Assembly (NCBI GenBank): GCA_963782345.1
Contig: CAWAJF010000007.1
Span: 372,001-436,000 of the forward strand
Direction: 5' to 3'
Origin: DASUPK01 sp963782345
GTDB taxonomy: Bacteria > Actinomycetota > Thermoleophilia > Solirubrobacterales > 70-9
DNA length: 64,000 bases
A program made the position numbers and the translations under genes. How positions within the stretch are numbered: the stretch's first letter is position 1; every line of letters begins with the position of its first letter. A model generated the notes under the pieces. It was not told the origin of the DNA. It saw only the letters and a list, made by a program, of their open reading frames with translations, and ran no database searches. Below, in pieces: positions 55,556 to 63,895 of the stretch.

Positions 55556-56923
55556 CTACCCCGTGGGGCTCTCCTTCAAGTTGGTGATCCGGTCGTATGC
55601 GGACTGCACCACGGAGCGGTCGAGCTGTCCGCTCTTGACGGCCTTGACGAGCTGGCCGAAGGCCTTCGAGGAGGTCTTCGTGCTCGTCGCGTAGAGGAGA
55701 AGGTCGTCGCCCGCCTTCAGCGCCGGGGGCCCGGCAAGCGCCGGCTGGATGCTCCCCGAGACCGCCTGACCCTCGAGATCGTCGGTGATCACCACCCCGT
55801 CGAAGCCGAGCTGCCCGCGGAGCAGGCCCTTGACGATCGTCGGGGAGAGAGCGGCCGGCTTCTTGGCACCGAGCGTCGGGTAGCTGGCCGTCGACACCAT
55901 GACCATCCCGACACCCGCGTCCGCGGCAGCCTTGAAGGGCGTCAGATCGGCCTGGAGCTGAGCGGAGGTGGCGGCGATGCTGACCGCGTGGTCGTCGGTA
56001 TTGACGGTCGCATAACCGAGGCCCGGGAAGTGCTTGGCGGTGGCGACCGTCCCTGCGGCCTGCAAGCCCTGCGCGAACGCGACGCCGACCTTCGCGACCG
56101 TGTCCGGGTCCGAGCCGAAGGTGCGGCCCTTGATCGTGGGGGCGGTGTTCGGCTGGGAGACGTCGAGCACCGGCGCGAGGTCGACGTTGACGCCGAGGCC
56201 CTTCAGGAACGCGCCCGTCTTCTGTCCCTGGTCCTTCGATTGGCCCTCGTCGCCGCTCTTGCCGAGGTCGGCCGGCGAGATGTCGGGCGGCCCGCTCTTC
56301 AGGCGCTTCACGCCTCCGCCCTCCTGATCGACCATCACCAGCAGCGGCGGGTTGGCGCCCGCGCTCGCCGCCTGCTGGAGCTGCTGGACGTCGGCCTTCA
56401 GCTTCTGGGCGTCGCTCTCCAAGGCGATCACTCCGCCCACCTGTCCCTTGCGGACCCGTTTGAGCAGCGCCTGGTCCGGGCCCTTGGAGCCGAGCTTCGC
56501 GACGATCGTCTGGCCGACCAGCCGCTTGAGCGCGATCGGCTGCTCGCTGCTTCCGCCGCCGCCGGAGATCAGGACGATCAGCAAGACGATCACGAGGAGG
56601 ACTGCCCCGCCGACCAGGAAATCCTGGCGGCGGCGCACCCTGGCGGGAAGATCACGGCGCCGCGCGCGCCGGCCGGGCGGAGGACGACGCCCGCTGCGCT
56701 CGAACTCGCCCGTGTCTCCGCGGATACGGCGCCGCTCGCCGGTGTCGCTGGAGGGCCTCGGCCCGACCCGGGCGCGCTCGCCCGTGCCCGCTCGCTCGCG
56801 CTCCCCAGTCCCGGGTCGCTCGCGCTCGCCGGTCCCGGGCTCACCCGGCGGGCGGGGCGACCGTGCGGGCGCATCGGTCCACTCGAACAGATCGTCGCCG
56901 TCGGGGGGAGGCCGCCCTTCCAT
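55556..56923 (-). CDS. glycoside hydrolase family 3 beta-N-acetylhexosaminidase-like, membrane anchored
   Basis: A 455-residue GH3 enzyme. The N-terminal part is low complexity with several GTGERER-type copies (about 20-60), then a basic region, one membrane helix (FLVGGAVLLVIVLLIVLISG) and the external GH3 domain: VMVDQEGGGVKRLKSGPPDI, AKHFPGLGYATVNTDDHAVS (the KH and D-x-H motifs of NagZ), and VITDDLEGQAVSG with the nucleophile Asp. NagZ-type enzymes release GlcNAc from peptidoglycan or its fragments; an anchored form would act on the wall. ATG 56923 is five bases after the aspS stop with a GGAAAGG site; ATG 56971 would overlap aspS. Confidence 0.82.
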   Translation of the reverse strand: MEGRPPPDGDDLFEWTDAPARSPRPPGEPGTGERERPGTGERERAGTGERARVGPRPSSDTGERRRIRGDTGEFERSGRRPPPGRRARRRDLPARVRRRQDFLVGGAVLLVIVLLIVLISGGGGSSEQPIALKRLVGQTIVAKLGSKGPDQALLKRVRKGQVGGVIALESDAQKLKADVQQLQQAASAGANPPLLVMVDQEGGGVKRLKSGPPDISPADLGKSGDEGQSKDQGQKTGAFLKGLGVNVDLAPVLDVSQPNTAPTIKGRTFGSDPDTVAKVGVAFAQGLQAAGTVATAKHFPGLGYATVNTDDHAVSIAATSAQLQADLTPFKAAADAGVGMVMVSTASYPTLGAKKPAALSPTIVKGLLRGQLGFDGVVITDDLEGQAVSGSIQPALAGPPALKAGDDLLLYATSTKTSSKAFGQLVKAVKSGQLDRSVVQSAYDRITNLKESPTG

Positions 56924-56927
56924 GCCG

Positions 56928-58721
56928 TTAGGCCTTTCCGCCCCCGCCTCTGATTGAGATCCCGAGGTCACGCAGCTGACGCTCGTCGACCGGGGCCGGG
57001 GCCCCGGTCAGCGGGTCGGCGCCGGAGGCCGTCTTCGGGAAGGCGATGACGTCGCGGATCGACTCCGTCCCATGCGCGAGGGCGACGATGCGGTCGAGGC
57101 CGTAGGCGATTCCGCCGTGCGGCGGCGCGCCGTAGCGCAGCGCGTCGAGCAGGAAGCCGAATCTCTCCTCGGCGTTTTGCTCGTCGATTCCGATCGCCTC
57201 GAACACCTGTCGCTGCACCTCGGGGTCGCTGATACGGATCGAGCCACCACCAATCTCCCATCCGTTCCAGACGACGTCGTAGGCCTTCGCTCTGGCGGAA
57301 CCCGGATCGGCCGGATCGAAGGCGCCATTGGGCGAGGTGAAGGGGTGGTTGTGCGGGTCCCAGCGCTCCTCGTCGTGAGCCCAGCCGAGCAGCGGCCAGT
57401 CCACGACCCAGGTGAGCTCGTTCGCATCGGGATCGATCAGGCCGAGCCTCTCGCCCAGGCGGCGGCGAAGCTCGCCGAGGACCTCGGCGGAGAGCAGCGG
57501 CTGGTCGGCGACCAGCAGGACGACGTCGCCCTCGGAGGCGCCGAGCGCCTCGTTCGCCGCCTTGACCTCCTCGGCCGAGAGGAACTTCGCGACGGGCGAG
57601 CGCCATCCATCCGCTTCCACCACCGCCCAGACGAGGCCCTTGGCCCCGAGCTCGGTCGCCTCCGCGACCAACCCGTCGAGATCGGCCCTGGACATCTCGT
57701 GCCGGCCCGCGTTCAGCCCCCGGACGAGAGCACCGCCCTCGATCGCCGCGCGGAACGCGTTGAACTCCGATTCGCGGAACACCTCGGTGAGGTCCTCCAG
57801 CTCCAGGCCGAAGCGAAGATCCGGCTTGTCGGATCCGTAGCGGGAGATCGCCTCGTCGTAAGGCAGCCTTCTCATCGGCAGCTCGACCTCGACGCCGCAG
57901 GCCGCGAGCACGTGCGCCAGGAGGCGCTCGTTCATTTCGATCACGTCGTCGGTGTCGACGAAGGACATTTCGATGTCCAGCTGCGTGAAATCGGGTTGCC
58001 GGTCCGCGCGCAGATCCTCATCCCTGAAACAGCGCGCAATCTGAAAATACCGCTCGAAGCCGCCGATCATGAGAAGTTGCTTGAAGAGCTGCGGCGATTG
58101 GGGCAGGGCGTAGAACTTGCCGCGCTGCAGGCGGCTGGGGACGAGGAAGTCGCGGGCGCCCTCCGGCGTCGATCGGGTGAGCACCGGCGTCTCGATCTCG
58201 AGGAAACCCTCGCCCGCGAGGAACTCGCGCATGGCCGCGGCGACCCGGTGGCGGAGCTCGATCGCCTCCCTCATCCGGTCGCGGCGCAGGTCGAGATAGC
58301 GGTAGCGCAGCCGGGTCTCCTCGCTGACCTCGCCAGAGAAGGACTCGATCTCGAAGGGCGGCGTCTCGGCATCGGAAAGCAGCTCGGCGTCGGTCACCCG
58401 GATCTCCACCGCCCCGGTCGGCAGGTCCTGGTTGACGGTCTCGGGCGAGCGCTTGACGACCGACCCGCTCGCGCTGAGCACGTCCTCGGCGCGCAGCTCG
58501 TGCCCGAGCTTGAAGGCCTCCCCCGCTTCGTCCGGGTTGAAGACGAGCTGCAACAGCCCAGTCCTGTCGCGGAGGTCGATGAAGACGAGCCCGCCGTGGT
58601 CGCGGCGCCGGTGAACCCACCCGGCGACCCGCACCTCGGAGTCGACCCGGTCCGGCAGGACCTGGCCGCACCAGGTGTCGCGGTAGGAGTTGGCCCGCAG
58701 CGCTGGGAATCCCTCGCTCAT
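56928..58721 (-). CDS. aspS: aspartyl-tRNA synthetase (bacterial type)
   Basis: A 597-residue class IIb synthetase with an N-terminal OB fold (VRVAGWVHRRRDHGGLVFID), catalytic domain with motif 2 (FRDEDLRADRQPDFTQLDIE), the bacterial GAD insertion (about 280-420) and motif 3 (GIAYGLDRIVAL). Lacking information on whether asnS/gatCAB are present, it could be discriminating or non-discriminating. It starts 15 bases after the hisS stop, so the two form an operon, followed by the GH3 gene. Confidence 0.96.
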   Translation of the reverse strand: MSEGFPALRANSYRDTWCGQVLPDRVDSEVRVAGWVHRRRDHGGLVFIDLRDRTGLLQLVFNPDEAGEAFKLGHELRAEDVLSASGSVVKRSPETVNQDLPTGAVEIRVTDAELLSDAETPPFEIESFSGEVSEETRLRYRYLDLRRDRMREAIELRHRVAAAMREFLAGEGFLEIETPVLTRSTPEGARDFLVPSRLQRGKFYALPQSPQLFKQLLMIGGFERYFQIARCFRDEDLRADRQPDFTQLDIEMSFVDTDDVIEMNERLLAHVLAACGVEVELPMRRLPYDEAISRYGSDKPDLRFGLELEDLTEVFRESEFNAFRAAIEGGALVRGLNAGRHEMSRADLDGLVAEATELGAKGLVWAVVEADGWRSPVAKFLSAEEVKAANEALGASEGDVVLLVADQPLLSAEVLGELRRRLGERLGLIDPDANELTWVVDWPLLGWAHDEERWDPHNHPFTSPNGAFDPADPGSARAKAYDVVWNGWEIGGGSIRISDPEVQRQVFEAIGIDEQNAEERFGFLLDALRYGAPPHGGIAYGLDRIVALAHGTESIRDVIAFPKTASGADPLTGAPAPVDERQLRDLGISIRGGGGKA

Positions 58722-58736
58722 GGCGAGGAGAGTCTC

Positions 58737-59987
58737 TCAATTACCGGCGATTTCCTCGGTCGCCCTCGCCGGATCAATCTCGCGCTCGGTGCCCGAGCTC
58801 ATGTCGCGGAGAGTCGCCTTCTCGTGTTCGGAGAGGATCAGCGCGTACCGGGCCCCGACCCGGTCGGCCTGCTTCATCTGCCCCTTCTGCGCCCGGCCGG
58901 CGAGATCGAGATCGGCCGGGATCCCCGCGCGGCGGAGCTCCGTCACCAGGGCCAGCGCGCGCTCGCGCTCCTCGTCGACGGCGACGACGAAGACGCCGTC
59001 CCGCTCCCGGTCCTCGTCGGCGGAGGCCGCGTCGCCCTCCAGCGCCAGCGCGATCCGGTCCACGCCGAGCGCCCAGCCGCAGCCCGGCGTGGCCGAGCCA
59101 CCGAGCTGCTCGATCAGGCCGTCGTAGCGACCACCGCCGCCGATTCCCGACTGGGCGCCGAGTCGCTCGCACTCGAATTCGAAGAGCGTGCGCGTGTAGT
59201 AGTCGAGCCCGCGGACCAGGGTCGGATCGATCTCGTAGGCGACGCCGTTGCGGTCGAGCAGGGCGCGCACTTCCGCGAAGTGCTCCGCGTCGGCGGGGTC
59301 GAGACCGTCGAGCAGGGTCGGAGCGTCCTCCATCACCTTCCGGGTGCCCTCGTGGTCCGCGTCGAACGCGCGCAGCGGGTTGGCGTCGATCCGGCCGCGG
59401 ACCTCTTCCGAGAGCTCACCCTCACGGGAGCGCAGGTACTCGCGCAGCTCGTCCAGATACGCGGTTCGCGAGGCGGGCGACCCAAGGCTGCCGAGCCGGA
59501 GCCGGACACCCTCCACACCGAGCTCGGCGACGATGTCGGCGGCGAGCAGGATCATCTCCGCGTCCACAAGTGGCGAGTCCGAGCCGATCGCCTCGGCGTT
59601 GATCTGGGTGAACTGGCGGTAGCGCCCCGCCTGCGGGCGCTCGTGACGGAAGAACGGCCCCTCGGTCCAGAGCTTCACCGGCTGCGCCAGCGTCCGCATG
59701 CCGTGCTCGAGATACGCGCGACAGACCGACGCCGTCGCCTCCGGGCGCAGGGTCAGGGACCGGCCTCCCTGGTCCTCGAAGCTGAACATCTGCTTCTGGA
59801 CGATGTCCGTGGACTCGCCGACCCCGCGAGCGAACAGGTCCGTCTCCTCGAAGACCGGCGTGTCCATGCGCCCGTATCCGGCCTCCTCGAGCTTACGGCG
59901 AGCGACGTCACCGATCCGGCGGCGAACCGCCTGCTGCTCGGGCAGGACGTCGAACGTGCCCCGCGGGGCCTTGAACTTCGCGGACAT
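58737..59987 (-). CDS. hisS: histidyl-tRNA synthetase
   Basis: A 416-residue class II synthetase. Start KFKAPRGTFDVLPEQQAVRR; motif 2 FFRHERPQAGRYRQFTQINA; the histidine-specific GGGGRYDGLIEQLGG and ALGVDRIALALEG (motif 3), then the anticodon-binding domain (VFVVAVDEERERALALVTEL, GRAQKGQMKQADRVGARYAL). All active-site parts are intact. It leads the hisS-aspS operon. TAGGCT six bases before the ATG, without a Shine-Dalgarno, suggests leaderless initiation. Confidence 0.96.
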   Translation of the reverse strand: MSAKFKAPRGTFDVLPEQQAVRRRIGDVARRKLEEAGYGRMDTPVFEETDLFARGVGESTDIVQKQMFSFEDQGGRSLTLRPEATASVCRAYLEHGMRTLAQPVKLWTEGPFFRHERPQAGRYRQFTQINAEAIGSDSPLVDAEMILLAADIVAELGVEGVRLRLGSLGSPASRTAYLDELREYLRSREGELSEEVRGRIDANPLRAFDADHEGTRKVMEDAPTLLDGLDPADAEHFAEVRALLDRNGVAYEIDPTLVRGLDYYTRTLFEFECERLGAQSGIGGGGRYDGLIEQLGGSATPGCGWALGVDRIALALEGDAASADEDRERDGVFVVAVDEERERALALVTELRRAGIPADLDLAGRAQKGQMKQADRVGARYALILSEHEKATLRDMSSGTEREIDPARATEEIAGN

Positions 59988-59993
59988 GCGGCG

Positions 59994-59999
59994 AGCCTA
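59994..59999 (-). promoter_or_regulatory. -10 hexamer TAGGCT for hisS-aspS
   Basis: On the minus strand TAGGCT is followed by six bases and the hisS ATG, with no Shine-Dalgarno. Confidence 0.5.
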
Positions 60000-60073
60000 A
60001 CTGGCGCCCACGATGAGGATCCTCTCATCCGCTTGTTAGACGGCGTTAAGGCGCCGGGCCGACGCTGGCTGGG

Positions 60074-62047
60074 TTGCTCCGACTCGAGAACCACGAGCTC
60101 GGTCCGCGGCTCTACGTCCTCGGACGCCGGCTCCACGAATGTCATGCGGGGATTGGGTTGATCGCCACCGCGGCGGCCATCCTGATCGCCGGCGTGCCCC
60201 TGCCCGCCCCGACGGCCGTCATCCTCCTCTCGATCGGCCTCTGGCTGCTCTGGAAGGACTGGCGCGACCTGTTCCCGCGGCTCCGCGACACGTGCGCCTG
60301 GAGCCCCGGAGCACATCGGCCGCCGACGCCCCTCCGCTCCAGGAACCCGGCCGATGGGCTCGCCCCGCTGGCCGGGGCCTGCACCATCGCGATCGGGCTG
60401 GTCAACGTGGGGTCCGCCCTCACCCCGGGGCTCCACTCCCGGATGCTGCTGCTGCTCCGGATCGTGCCGCGCGAGGTCCCGGTCGCGGCGCATGCCCTCG
60501 CCCTCTCAACGGGAATCGCACTCGTCGTCCTCGGCCTCTACTTGGTCCGGCGTCGCCAGCGGGCCTGGGCGCTCGCCGTGACGATTCTCCTGGCCGCCGG
60601 CGTGCTCAACCTCCTCAAGGGCCTCGACGTCGAGGAGGCGCTCGCCAGCTGGGGCCTGGCCGCGCTGCTGATCTGGGGCCGCGACGCGTTCCGCGTCCGC
60701 CACGCGGACACCGGCTGGCGGGCGCCGCTCCTCCAGAGCGTGGCCGTGCTCGGCGGAGCGATCGCCACCGGCGTCCTGACGCTCGTCGCGGCGGCCCACT
60801 GGGGCAGCCCCTCGCTCACGCCCGCCCGCGGGCTGGCGGAAGTGGAGGCGGCCCTGACGCTCTCGGCGCTGCCGATCCACTACCGGGACCCGTTCGACTG
60901 GGTCCCGGCCGGCCTGGCAACTCTCTGCCTCAGCGCCGTGGGCACCATCGCCTGGCTGCTCTTCCGGCCGCTGGCGGCGCCGCGGGGCCTCCCCGCCGCC
61001 GCCCTGCGCCCGATCGCGCGCAGGATCGTGGAGCGCCACGGCAGCGATTCGCTCAGCTTCTTCAAGCTGCGGGTCGACAAACATCACTTCTTCAACGCCT
61101 CGCACACGGCGTTCGTCGGCTACCGGATCGAGGCCGGGGTGCTGCTGGTCTCGGGGGACCCGGTCGGTCCACCCGAGGCGCTGCCCGGCCTCCTGGCCGA
61201 GCTGTGTGAGTTCGCCGAGGCGCGTGGCCTGGCGGTCGGTGTCGTGGGCGCGAGCGACGATTTCGCCACCCTGGCCGCCGGAGCCGGTCTGAGCTCCTTC
61301 TACATCGGCGACGAGGCGATCATCGAGACCGGGGAGTTCTCCCTCGAGGGCCGGCGCATCCGTAAGGTGCGCCAGGCGGTGACCCGGGCGCGCAAGGCGG
61401 GCTTCACCGCCTCGATCGAGCGCCTCGCCGAGCTGCCCGAGGCCGGCCTGGGGGAGCTCGAGCGGGTCTCGGCGCAATGGCGTGGCGACGAGCCGGAGCG
61501 TGGCTTCTCGATGGCGATCGACGGGCTCCGCGGCGAGCACCTGGCCGACAGCATCGTGGTCGTCGCGCGCGACGCCGACGGGACCGCGCGCGGCTTCCTT
61601 CACTTCGCCCCCTGCTACGGGCGGCCAGCGATGTCGCTTGGGCTGATGCGGCGCGACCGCGAGGCGGTGAACGGCCTCACCGAGTTCCTCGTCGTCAGCG
61701 CGATCGAACTGCTGCATGAGAACGGGATCGAGGAGATCTCGCTCAACTTCGCGGCCTTCGCGCGGCTGATCCGCGACCCCAGCGGGATCCGTGAGCGCGC
61801 CCTCGCCAGGCTGGTCGCGCTGGCGAACCCCTACTTCCAGATCGAGAGCCTCTACCGGTTCAACGCCAAGTTCTCGCCGCGCTGGCAGGCGCGCTACCTG
61901 CTCTACGAGGGCCGCCCGCTCGGCTTCGCGCGCACGGGCCTCGCGGCGATGTGGGCCGAGGGCCAGCTTCCCCGGCCGGCGATGCCCCGGCGGAGCTCCC
62001 CGCAGGCCGCCCTGGCAGGATCGCCCGGTGAGGCTCTCGGCGACTGA
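60074..62047 (+). CDS. MprF-like lysyl/aminoacyl-phosphatidylglycerol transferase (DUF2156)
   Basis: A 657-residue protein with about seven to eight membrane helices in its first half (for example TAAAILIAGVPLPAPTAVIL, ALALSTGIALVVLGLYLVRR, AVLGGAIATGVLTLVAAAHW) and a C-terminal DUF2156 acetyltransferase-like domain (about 310-640): SLSFFKLRVDKHHFFNASHT, FVGYRIEAGVLLVSGDPVG, EISLNFAAFARLI and the end FNAKFSPRWQARYLLYEG. This build matches MprF/LysX-type proteins that move an amino acid from tRNA onto membrane phosphatidylglycerol, giving resistance to cationic peptides. The start TTG 60074 has no ribosome binding site and could be wrong. It stands opposite hisS and overlaps the next gene by 20 bases. 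Confidence 0.82.
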   Translation: MLRLENHELGPRLYVLGRRLHECHAGIGLIATAAAILIAGVPLPAPTAVILLSIGLWLLWKDWRDLFPRLRDTCAWSPGAHRPPTPLRSRNPADGLAPLAGACTIAIGLVNVGSALTPGLHSRMLLLLRIVPREVPVAAHALALSTGIALVVLGLYLVRRRQRAWALAVTILLAAGVLNLLKGLDVEEALASWGLAALLIWGRDAFRVRHADTGWRAPLLQSVAVLGGAIATGVLTLVAAAHWGSPSLTPARGLAEVEAALTLSALPIHYRDPFDWVPAGLATLCLSAVGTIAWLLFRPLAAPRGLPAAALRPIARRIVERHGSDSLSFFKLRVDKHHFFNASHTAFVGYRIEAGVLLVSGDPVGPPEALPGLLAELCEFAEARGLAVGVVGASDDFATLAAGAGLSSFYIGDEAIIETGEFSLEGRRIRKVRQAVTRARKAGFTASIERLAELPEAGLGELERVSAQWRGDEPERGFSMAIDGLRGEHLADSIVVVARDADGTARGFLHFAPCYGRPAMSLGLMRRDREAVNGLTEFLVVSAIELLHENGIEEISLNFAAFARLIRDPSGIRERALARLVALANPYFQIESLYRFNAKFSPRWQARYLLYEGRPLGFARTGLAAMWAEGQLPRPAMPRRSSPQAALAGSPGEALGD

Positions 62048-62882
62048 CGTCGGGGACGGCCCAGCCGCCCTGCTGCTCCACGGGCAACCCGGCAGTGCGG
62101 GCGACTGGAATCCGGTTGCCGCTCGGCTGGTCGGCCTGCGGGTGATCGCTCCCGATCGGCCCGGTTACGGACAGACGGGCGGGCGCGCGGTCGGATTCGA
62201 GGAGAACGCCGCCGCCGCAATCGAGCTGCTCGATCGGCTTGGGGTCGAGTCCGCGGTCGTGGCCGCCCACAGCTGGGCCACAGGAGTCGCCCTGGCCGTG
62301 GCGATCCGTTCGCCGGACCGGGTCAGCGGCCTCGTCCTCGCCGCGCCCATCGCGCCGGGCCTGCCCGCCGGGGCGTTCGACCGGCTGCTGGCGGCGCCGC
62401 TGGTCGGCCGCGCGGCCACAGGCGCCGGGTTGATCCTCGCCGGCGCCGCGCTCGCCCTCCGACCGGTTCGCGCCCTGGTCTGCCGCGCCCTGCCCGGACT
62501 CCGGCCCGACGACCTGGCGCGGACGGCCGCCGAATGGCGGGGCGGGGCCTGGCGAAGCTTCCACGCCGAGCAGCGGGCGCTGCTCGGCGAGCTTCCGTCG
62601 CTTGCGCCCGACCTGGGCGGGGTGCGGGGGGAGGTGACCCTGTTCCAGGGGCGGCGGGACCGCCTCTCCTCCCCCGCCCAGGCGCGCTGGCTGGCCGCGG
62701 CGCTGCCGCGGGCCGAGCTGGTGATGGTCGACGGCGCCGGGCACCTCGTTCCGCAGCAGCGGCCTGATCTCGTTGCCGAGGCGATCAGGCGCGCGGCCGA
62801 GCGGGCGCCGGCCGGGCACTGGGCTAGCGGGCGAGTTCCGCCAGGAAGGGGTTCGTCGCCCGCTCGGCGCCCAGGGTCGTGA
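62028..62882 (+). CDS. alpha/beta-fold hydrolase
   Basis: A 284-residue hydrolase. Oxyanion loop LLLHGQPGSAGDW, VIAPDRPGYGQTG, the nucleophile elbow VVAAHSWATGVALAVAIRSP (a Ser in the S-x-S-W arrangement, A-H-S-W-A), the Asp near FQGRRDRLSSPAQ and the His in VDGAGHLVPQQRP. The cap domain is rich in Ala, Leu and Arg. GTG 62028 follows AGGA and starts just before the first beta strand (RLSATDVGDGP). It overlaps the MprF-like gene by 20 bases and converges on the MBL gene with a 59-base overlap. The substrate is unknown. Confidence 0.82.
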   Translation: MRLSATDVGDGPAALLLHGQPGSAGDWNPVAARLVGLRVIAPDRPGYGQTGGRAVGFEENAAAAIELLDRLGVESAVVAAHSWATGVALAVAIRSPDRVSGLVLAAPIAPGLPAGAFDRLLAAPLVGRAATGAGLILAGAALALRPVRALVCRALPGLRPDDLARTAAEWRGGAWRSFHAEQRALLGELPSLAPDLGGVRGEVTLFQGRRDRLSSPAQARWLAAALPRAELVMVDGAGHLVPQQRPDLVAEAIRRAAERAPAGHWASGRVPPGRGSSPARRPGS

Positions 62883-63462
62883 CGCCCATGTGTCCCGGGT
62901 AGACCGTCGTCTCCGGTGGATGGGACTCGACCAGCGTCCGGATCGACTCGAGCAGGGTGGCCCAGTCGCCGCCCGGGAGATCCGTCCTCCCCACGGAGCC
63001 CTGAAAGAGCACGTCGCCCGAGAAGATTGCCTGCTCGTCGGGGATCGAGTAGGTGACGTGCCCCGGGCTGTGGCCGGGCGTGAAGATCACGTCGATCTCC
63101 ATCCCCGCCAGCTCGAGCTTCTCGCCGCCGCTCACGGTGTGGTCGGCCTCATAGTCCTCGAAGGGACCAAAGCCCGGCCAGGGCACATAGGAGTTGATGT
63201 CGGCCAGCACCGGCGTCTCGATCTCCGGGCACCAGACCGGCGCGCCGGTCGCCTTGGCGATCGGCGCCACCGCGCCGATGTGGTCGAAGTGAGTATGCGT
63301 GAGAAGGATCCCGTCGATCGTCACGCCGAGCTCGTCGACGGCGCCGAGGATCCGCTCCGCATCGTCGCCGGGATCGACGATCAGCGCCCGATCAGAGCCG
63401 TCCCGGCGAAACAGGAAGCAGTTCTCGGCGATCTGGCCGACCGTGAACATGCGGGCGTCCAT
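62824..63462 (-). CDS. MBL-fold metallo-hydrolase (glyoxalase II-like)
   Basis: A 212-residue metallo-beta-lactamase-fold hydrolase. The metal-binding signature is complete: LLTHTHFDHIGAVAP, His in FTPGHSPGHVTYS, Asp in IFSGDVLFQGSVGR and His in TTVYPGHMGVTTLG. This is the short glyoxalase II-like type, often encoded near hisS in bacteria. It probably hydrolyses a thioester or similar small metabolite. It starts six bases after the stop of the next upstream gene (63469), so they form a unit. Confidence 0.88.
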   Translation of the reverse strand: MDARMFTVGQIAENCFLFRRDGSDRALIVDPGDDAERILGAVDELGVTIDGILLTHTHFDHIGAVAPIAKATGAPVWCPEIETPVLADINSYVPWPGFGPFEDYEADHTVSGGEKLELAGMEIDVIFTPGHSPGHVTYSIPDEQAIFSGDVLFQGSVGRTDLPGGDWATLLESIRTLVESHPPETTVYPGHMGVTTLGAERATNPFLAELAR

Positions 63463-63468
63463 CGTCGG

Positions 63469-63879
63469 TCAGCCCTCGGCTTGGCGTGCGCCGGTGCGCT
63501 GCGCCTCTCGCTCTGCCTGCTTCTTCGCCTCCTTGCGGAGGTAGCGCTGATAGAAGAACCGGTCCATCAGGAAGGCCATCGGGACGTAGAAGCCGAGCAT
63601 CAAGACGGCGACGGCCAGCGAGGTGATCGGGTTCTGGCCCATCAGCGCCAGCAGCCCGAGGAAGAGGACAGCGGCGACGCCTCCCTTCTTCAGGGCGCTC
63701 GACCAGCTCGCCGGTTGAGGGGTCCGCGGCCCGCCCTTGCCCCCCTTCTTCGTCCGGCTGCGCGCGCGGTTCTGGGCCTCGGCGCGGCTGCGCGCCCGCC
63801 CCCGGGCCGGACGCGTGTCGATCCGCCCTCCCTGGGTGCCGCGATGCTTGCGGCGGCGCTTCTTCTTCGTCTGGGCCAT
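63469..63879 (-). CDS. small membrane protein with basic N-terminus
   Basis: A 136-residue protein. The first 50 residues are extremely basic (TKKKRRRKHRGTQGGRID, ARGRARSRAEAQNRARSRTK), followed by two membrane helices (GGVAAVLFLGLLALMG and SLAVAVLMLGFYVPMAFLMD) and a charged tail (YLRKEAKKQAEREAQRTG). No known family is assigned. TTTACC lies about nine bases before the ATG. It is coupled to the MBL gene by a six-base gap. Confidence 0.6.
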   Translation of the reverse strand: MAQTKKKRRRKHRGTQGGRIDTRPARGRARSRAEAQNRARSRTKKGGKGGPRTPQPASWSSALKKGGVAAVLFLGLLALMGQNPITSLAVAVLMLGFYVPMAFLMDRFFYQRYLRKEAKKQAEREAQRTGARQAEG

Positions 63880-63895
63880 CGAGCTACCGGTAAAG

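Noticed and set aside
57072..60161. 1029-codon plus-strand open frame across aspS and hisS
   Set aside because: It is antisense to two synthetases with complete motifs; long open antisense frames are expected at this GC content, and its sequence has no domain pattern.
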